Of a DNA stretch of 10,167 nt, positions 5,712 through 10,167 are shown in pieces; positions within the stretch are counted from its first letter, which is position 1, and the number at the start of each line of letters is the position of its first letter. Location of the stretch: positions 1 through 10,167 of the forward strand of contig JAGROF010000024.1 in NCBI GenBank assembly GCA_020440405.1. The letters are read 5' to 3'. A program made the position numbers and the translations under genes. This DNA is from Chlamydiia bacterium (GTDB lineage Bacteria; Chlamydiota; Chlamydiia; Chlamydiales; Simkaniaceae). Below the pieces are notes generated by a model, which saw only the letters and a list, made by a program, of their open reading frames with translations, had not been told where the DNA came from and searched no databases.

Positions 5712-6584
5712 TTTAAAAGAATCGCTCTTTTTTTCTTAATTAACTGCTTAGTCGTGGCAACCATTTCCATTGTCTTGTCGCTATTGAATGTCAAACCTTA
5801 TCTCACAGCTTATGGCCTCGACCTGCAAGCGCTTCTGATCTTTTGCTTAATTTGGGGGATGTGTGGCGCCCTGATCTCTTTAGCCCTTTCTCGAAAGATG
5901 GCGAAATGGCTCATGCGGATTCAAATCGTAGAGCCTAGTGGAAGCCGCGCCGATCTATATCATATGGTCGCCAAATTGGCACGTGACGCCAACCTCCCCG
6001 CTGTTCCCGAAGTGGGGATCTTTGACTCCCCTCAAATGAACGCTTTTGCCACAGGCCCGACTAAAAGACGCTCCCTTGTTGCTGTGTCCACCACCCTTTT
6101 AAACACGATGAATCGTGAGCAGCTCGAAGCGGTTTTGGCTCACGAGATCACACATATCTCCAATGGCGATATGGTCACAATGACGCTTATCCAGGGAATC
6201 GTCAACGCCTTCGTGATGTTTTTAGCGCGCATTCTTGCCTATGCAATTTCCTTAGCTGGACGTTCAAACGAGCGCCGCTCTTCCTTTGGAAGCTACTACC
6301 TGTTTACGATTCTCTTTGAGATTGTGTTTATGATCTTTGGGGCCATGGTCATCGGCGCCTTTTCAAGACGAAGGGAATTCCGTGCCGACCGTGGAGGAGC
6401 CATTCTCACGCGCAAAGAGCATATGATTGCAGCTCTTGAAACCTTGCGCAATACAAAACCCACAAATCAGAAATCGACACTGAATGCTTTGATGATTGCC
6501 ATGCCTAATAAAAGAGGGTTTCTTAGCCTCTTAGCAACACACCCTCCATTGGATGTTCGCATCGAAAAGCTTAAAAACTCTTAG
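5709..6584 (+). CDS. htpX: Membrane zinc metalloprotease HtpX (M48 family)
   Basis: HtpX degrades misfolded inner-membrane proteins and acts alongside FtsH. From ATG 5709 the protein is 291 residues, matching the E. coli length of 293, and begins MFKRIALFFLIN as the family does. Two N-terminal membrane segments (about 4-26 and 38-60) precede the catalytic domain. The zinc site is HEITH (145-149, catalytic Glu146), with the third ligand Glu223 in SRRREFRAD. Two more hydrophobic segments lie at about 161-184 and 196-218, and the C-terminus has the family's THPPLDVRI signature. The frame is open back to an ATG at 5565, but the extra 48 residues lie in the duplicated leader and have no counterpart in the family, so I prefer 5709. 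The ribosome-binding sequence GGATAGG overlaps the stop of the preceding small ORF, suggesting translational coupling. Confidence 0.95.
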   Translation: MFKRIALFFLINCLVVATISIVLSLLNVKPYLTAYGLDLQALLIFCLIWGMCGALISLALSRKMAKWLMRIQIVEPSGSRADLYHMVAKLARDANLPAVPEVGIFDSPQMNAFATGPTKRRSLVAVSTTLLNTMNREQLEAVLAHEITHISNGDMVTMTLIQGIVNAFVMFLARILAYAISLAGRSNERRSSFGSYYLFTILFEIVFMIFGAMVIGAFSRRREFRADRGGAILTRKEHMIAALETLRNTKPTNQKSTLNALMIAMPNKRGFLSLLATHPPLDVRIEKLKNS

Positions 6585-6586
6585 AC

Positions 6587-6622
6587 AAAAATACCACAGA
6601 GAACAGAGAGAGCACAGAGAAG
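6587..6622. repeat. Second copy of the CACAGAG element, half only
   Basis: This stretch matches the reverse complement of 2361-2396 at 34 of 36 positions, starting 3 bases after the htpX stop. Only one arm and the loop side are present; the opposite arm seen at 2329-2349 is missing, or survives only as a short TGTGG (6664-6668) able to pair with CCACA (6594-6598). Like the first copy it lies between converging genes. Without a full stem it is a doubtful terminator. Confidence 0.8.
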
Positions 6623-6678
6623 GAGTTTCATTTCATTCCCACTATGCACGAACTTTGAGGACTTGTGGCACAAAGTGT

Positions 6679-9600
6679 TTAGACTTTTTGCCCTTGAGAG
6701 GATTGTCCCCAAATCTTTTCAGCAAACCATTTGGGAGACCCTATGATTGAGCTCTTGGACCATCGGTATCCTCCATAAAGCGCCGCCATCAGAACAATCA
6801 TCTTAAAGAGCGTCACCCGTCTTTCTTCAGGACTCCTTCTGCGTCCAACAGGTGCTCCCCCCGCCGACACCTCTTCGCTAAAGACAGCCTCATACATTCC
6901 TGGAACACGTGACTCCAAGTGCTCCATATCCACCAAAAGCTTTGCAAGTACCAAAGGATGGAGTTTCTCTCTAAGTCTGGGCACATCTTCTCTGTCCATC
7001 GGAATTGCCTCTCTTATGAAAACATCCACCTCTTCAGCTTGTAAATATTGCCCTAGCTCAAGAGGAGCAATCTCATACTTCATCTGGTACGCTACCTGGA
7101 CAAGGTGCACTTTGACCGCTTCGTCAGATAGCATCTTTGCCTTCAAACCAGCGGCATGAAACACCTCTGGAATCTCTGGATGCTTTTGGTAGAAGGCCTC
7201 AAGGGTCATGTCTTCTTGCACCTCAAAGTGCTTTGCAACGAGACCAAGCACTTCTTGAGGAGCGGGCCCCCTTCGGAAATCCGCACCAACTTCTTGAAAT
7301 TTTGCTTGATCTTTTTGCATGATTCTTATCATCACAGCTTGCCCTGTCAGAGTATCAGCGGTCTCTTCCTCCTTAAAGTACCCTCTTCCCTCAGCTTTCC
7401 CATAAGCAATCCACTTTTCCTTAAGCGCGCGCTCCATAGGTTGCTTTGCTTCTCTTGCCGCTTCCCGATAGATTTCCTCGAAAGGATTCTCGTCTTCATC
7501 AATCTCTTTCTGCTTTGCTGCAACATAGGCCTCTAGGGAAAGCCCCCATTGCCCTAAGCCTGCAACAAGCTCCTTAAAAGAAAATTCTTCGCGAGGAGGC
7601 ATCCACTTAAAGTCCCTTGCAAGCTCTTGGAGAGGCAATCTTTCTTTCACTCCCCTTCTTTGCACTCTTTTGCGTAGATCCTGATCTTGTCCATGCCATC
7701 TAGGGGCTAAACGGTTCCCAAGCTGATCCACCACAAGGTCATAGAAATCTCCGTTACTTCTCATGTGACTGTAGAGCACTTCAAGGATCACACCAGGGGA
7801 ATATTCCGCATCAAAGGCTCGCTCAGCATCTGCTTGACGTGCATAGGCTGCCCCAAGTGTATGGTGAACAGCATCATTAGGAAGGCCTCGACTCACTTTG
7901 AGATTGTGTACAAGGTTATCATGCGTATGGGTGCTCCCTCCACCTCTAGCCGTAAGAAGTGCTACAATATGTGAACGATGCTCTCCAAGAGGAATCTGCA
8001 GTTGGTCTTCAAAACCATCAAAGCTCACCTCAAGATTTCCAAGAGACCGCCTGACCCAATCAAACACTTCATTATAGCGGCTATGACAGACTAAGCAGTC
8101 TAGGAACATCCTTGCATAAATCCGTCCCGCCCTTTCAGATAAATATTGATTGTCTCCTAAGTCTTGCTTCAGATAATGAATAATCCAACGGAGCTGCCTT
8201 TTATATTTTGCCTGATCCGCTGCCGTCATTTGATAGATACGATTTCCAGCTTCTACCCCACTAGCAACTTTTCCGGCTGCTTCTCTGAGCTCGCGTTGAG
8301 TGCGTACCTGACTCCCGCCTCCTGTTGTATCTGTCAAATCTCTATCTGTAATCGTGGAGAAGTCGATCTTATCAAAAAGAGTCACAAGGTCCGTTAAGGG
8401 ATACTCCTCAGGAGGAGGAGGAACTTCTAGGGCCTTCATGACTGACGCATATTGCGCAAAGTGAGAGGATGGGATCGTAAAAAGGGCATCCCACATCCAC
8501 TTCAAATCGGTGCAAGGATAGAGTTCTTTTACCTCAAGATAGCCTCGATAAATTCGATCAAATCCATGTGTCTCAGCAAGGTAGCGGATAACTGCCTTGT
8601 CACGAAACATGATCGCTTGATTAACCGTTAAGAATCCCGGGGAAATACCGTCTGCATTCGTAAATAGCGCCTCTCCCACATACCCTGCATGGAGAAGAGC
8701 AAGACACTTCTCTGCATCCTCACCCTCTGTCGTTGCTAAAGGAAGTCCTCCCGGCTTCTTTTCATCAAAGAAAGTTTTTCGATTTCTAGCTGCAAGCCCA
8801 CGCGTTCCAGGGGTGTATTCATGAGGATCAAACAGTCCTTCATTGACAAGATAGAGAAACTCATCATAACTCTTTATTTCCCAATAATGGTAAGCAAGAG
8901 CTTCCCATGCCCAGGGAGTTCTTAAATGGGGAAAATGAGGTTTTGCTGGAGCCTTTCCTTTAGAAAGAACTCGATAGGCATCAACAATGTTCATCACAAA
9001 TTCTTTGTCTGCCAGGGCCTTAAGTCCCTCAACATCACATGTGATCAGGGCTGCTTCGACTAAATTTCCTTCTACCTCTACTTGATAATCCCCTTGTCCT
9101 GTTCCATGAATCAATTGGGGATACCCCATTTGCACCGCAAACCATGCAAAGGATTTAGAAGTGCTCTCGTCGTAATGATCCTTAAGTTTGCAAAATCCCT
9201 CGTCAACAAGACACTTTGCAAGGTCCGCTCGCCCCGAACTGACTAACTTTTCTAAGAGACTTCCTTCTCCTATAGGAAGCTGCAACTGGTTCAGTGCTTC
9301 CACAGGGTTTTCTCCTGTATAGGTTTTCGCTCGATTGAGAAGCGAAAGCATCGTGTCGACATCTACATCGTCCAAGCGCCGCCATGCACAATACCCTTCT
9401 AGAACATGAGGCCAAATCCAATCTGTCTTTAAAAGGGGAAGCTCCTCTTGCAATGCCTTAAGCCCTTCATCCAAGACAGCTAGCTTATTTCTTTGCAGAA
9501 GCTGCTTTAACGCATCAACCTCTCCCTTGACAATATGAGGTTCTAAAGGGTTGGCTGTTGCATAGTCGTATGATTTTCCTTGCCGCTCTGGAACTTTTGC

Positions 9601-10167
9601 AGCGTACCCAACTTGAAGGAGAAAGGTCCGTTCCGCTTTCTCAGCATGCTGAAACCCATCTTCTGAAAAGTAGGGGGTAGGATCGATTAGTTTTTCTTCA
9701 CATAGCTTTCTCGCCTCAACTCGATTAAACGCTGAAAGGAAAGTCAGGAGACGCCCCCCTCTCGGCATCGCTTCTTGAGCCGTCAAATCTTTTGCCAAGA
9801 TCCTTCGAATGACATTAAAATCTTTTCCACTTGCTTCGAGATATCCTTCCAATACATATCTCCAAATCCACGTCGTACGAAAATGGGGAAGCCCTACTTG
9901 AAGCGCTTCAACCGTTCTTTCCAACTCTTCAAGCGTTTCAGCATCCTTGACTAGCTCCTTTATAACAGCAATATTCCCTTCTAAAATGTGTTGTTCAAGG
10001 GGAATTGCTGTGGCTAAGTCATAAGCATACAAAGGACGTTGATCCAAAGGAAGATGATACCCCATCCGGATAAGAAAGGTCCGCGCGGCCTGATTGTGTT
10101 TCACTTGATCAAAAATTTCCTGAGTGAGGTAAGGCCTGACTTCAACAAGCTTTTCACGAACAAGCTG
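6679..10167 (-). CDS. Giant repeat protein with C-terminal membrane segment (5' end outside the window)
   Basis: The frame is open to the window edge, giving 1162 residues of a longer protein; the GTG at 10104 is internal, because repeat similarity continues upstream of it. I do not recognise the family. Numbering from that GTG, at least four degenerate repeats occupy residues up to about 560. Each has a helical ankyrin-like stretch (PLEQHILEGNIAVIKELVK at 35-53; PLEPHIVKGEVDALKQLLQ at 186-204) and a W-x-W signature (LPHFRTTWIWRYVLEGY at 72-88, LPLLKTDWIWPHVLEGY at 222-238, FPHLRTPWAWEALAYHY at 391-407, KWMWDALF at 535-542). A Gly-rich linker (about 593-598) leads to a region with Cys670, Cys673, His674 and a His cluster (STHTHDNLVH, 724-733), then charged helical sequence (about 840-1080). 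A single hydrophobic segment (about 1097-1113) follows the basic RRR at 1088-1090. It has no recognisable catalytic motif. It converges on htpX. A secreted or membrane-bound host-interaction protein is possible but is inference only. Confidence 0.85.
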   Translation of the reverse strand, partial: QLVREKLVEVRPYLTQEIFDQVKHNQAARTFLIRMGYHLPLDQRPLYAYDLATAIPLEQHILEGNIAVIKELVKDAETLEELERTVEALQVGLPHFRTTWIWRYVLEGYLEASGKDFNVIRRILAKDLTAQEAMPRGGRLLTFLSAFNRVEARKLCEEKLIDPTPYFSEDGFQHAEKAERTFLLQVGYAAKVPERQGKSYDYATANPLEPHIVKGEVDALKQLLQRNKLAVLDEGLKALQEELPLLKTDWIWPHVLEGYCAWRRLDDVDVDTMLSLLNRAKTYTGENPVEALNQLQLPIGEGSLLEKLVSSGRADLAKCLVDEGFCKLKDHYDESTSKSFAWFAVQMGYPQLIHGTGQGDYQVEVEGNLVEAALITCDVEGLKALADKEFVMNIVDAYRVLSKGKAPAKPHFPHLRTPWAWEALAYHYWEIKSYDEFLYLVNEGLFDPHEYTPGTRGLAARNRKTFFDEKKPGGLPLATTEGEDAEKCLALLHAGYVGEALFTNADGISPGFLTVNQAIMFRDKAVIRYLAETHGFDRIYRGYLEVKELYPCTDLKWMWDALFTIPSSHFAQYASVMKALEVPPPPEEYPLTDLVTLFDKIDFSTITDRDLTDTTGGGSQVRTQRELREAAGKVASGVEAGNRIYQMTAADQAKYKRQLRWIIHYLKQDLGDNQYLSERAGRIYARMFLDCLVCHSRYNEVFDWVRRSLGNLEVSFDGFEDQLQIPLGEHRSHIVALLTARGGGSTHTHDNLVHNLKVSRGLPNDAVHHTLGAAYARQADAERAFDAEYSPGVILEVLYSHMRSNGDFYDLVVDQLGNRLAPRWHGQDQDLRKRVQRRGVKERLPLQELARDFKWMPPREEFSFKELVAGLGQWGLSLEAYVAAKQKEIDEDENPFEEIYREAAREAKQPMERALKEKWIAYGKAEGRGYFKEEETADTLTGQAVMIRIMQKDQAKFQEVGADFRRGPAPQEVLGLVAKHFEVQEDMTLEAFYQKHPEIPEVFHAAGLKAKMLSDEAVKVHLVQVAYQMKYEIAPLELGQYLQAEEVDVFIREAIPMDREDVPRLREKLHPLVLAKLLVDMEHLESRVPGMYEAVFSEEVSAGGAPVGRRRSPEERRVTLFKMIVLMAALYGGYRWSKSSIIGSPKWFAEKIWGQSSQGQKV
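8425..10167 (-). repeat. Four degenerate protein repeats of about 150-170 residues inside the giant gene
   Basis: Approximate units on the - strand are 10167-9715, 9714-9232, 9231-8719 and 8718-8425. The first two align best: RTFLIRMGYHLPLDQ with RTFLLQVGYAAKVPE, YDLATAIPLEQHI with YDYATANPLEPHI, and TWIWRYVLEGY with DWIWPHVLEGY, at a steady spacing of 150-151 residues. Units 3 and 4 keep mainly the helix pair and the tryptophans, and unit 4 is short. At the window edge the visible sequence (REKLVEVRPYLTQE) already aligns with the start of unit 2 (EEKLIDPTPYFSED), so more units may lie beyond. Boundaries are by eye. Confidence 0.75.

Noticed and set aside
6649..6679. Hairpin ACTTTG/CAAAGT as terminator of htpX
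   Set aside because: Only about 6 AT-rich base pairs and no T run on the + strand side at the right place.
10102..10104. GTG as the true start of the giant protein
   Set aside because: The frame stays open to the window edge, and the upstream residues align with the start of the next repeat unit, so the gene starts outside the window.
1..10167. tRNA, rRNA, CRISPR arrays or a phage region
   Set aside because: No cloverleaf-like sequence, no regularly spaced direct repeats and no integrase, transposase or phage structural genes were seen.

Overview
The window looks like a stretch of chlamydial chromosome, most likely from an environmental (Parachlamydiales-type) member of the Chlamydiota rather than Chlamydia itself. 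Three things point there. A MarC/YhgN-family membrane protein lies close to a methionine aminopeptidase that carries an N-terminal SEC-C zinc motif; from memory, C. trachomatis has the same pair as CT852 and CT851. Next to map is a protein with an N-terminal block of membrane segments followed by coiled coils, the architecture of chlamydial inclusion-membrane (Inc) proteins. Finally, a very large repeat protein ends in a membrane segment. This is inference from gene content; no rRNA or tRNA is present to confirm it.

Layout. Positions 1-2322 (+ strand) form a probable operon: the tail of a small lysine-rich ORF, then marC, truA (tRNA pseudouridine synthase) and map (methionine aminopeptidase), with gaps of 4, 23 and 8 bases. 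It ends at a perfect 21-bp inverted repeat followed by a T run, which probably terminates transcription from both sides. Positions 2463-4962 (- strand) hold an M20-family dipeptidase followed, with a 17-base overlap, by the coiled-coil membrane protein. Upstream of the dipeptidase is a 171-bp imperfect palindrome with 23-bp inverted ends (5009-5179), which resembles a miniature transposable element. It supplies the stop codon of a small - strand hypothetical gene (5173-5400). Positions 5543-6584 (+ strand) hold a small ORF with a strong Shine-Dalgarno sequence and, 4 bases after it, htpX, a membrane zinc protease. The rest (6679-10167, - strand) is the 3' part of one giant gene that runs off the window. 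Its protein has at least four degenerate repeats of about 150-170 residues with a W-x-W signature, then a Cys/His-containing region, a charged helical region and one C-terminal membrane segment.

How it fits together. The + strand operon is housekeeping (tRNA modification, removal of the initiator methionine). HtpX is a membrane quality-control protease and the dipeptidase scavenges peptides. The two least explained proteins, the coiled-coil membrane protein and the giant repeat protein, are the best candidates for host interaction.

The most notable non-coding observations are these. The 77 bases that run into the start codon of marC are about 86% identical to the 77 bases that run into the start codon of htpX, and each contains the tail of the same small lysine-rich ORF. 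The CACAGAG-type element occurs at both convergent gene junctions. The palindromic element sits between two - strand genes.
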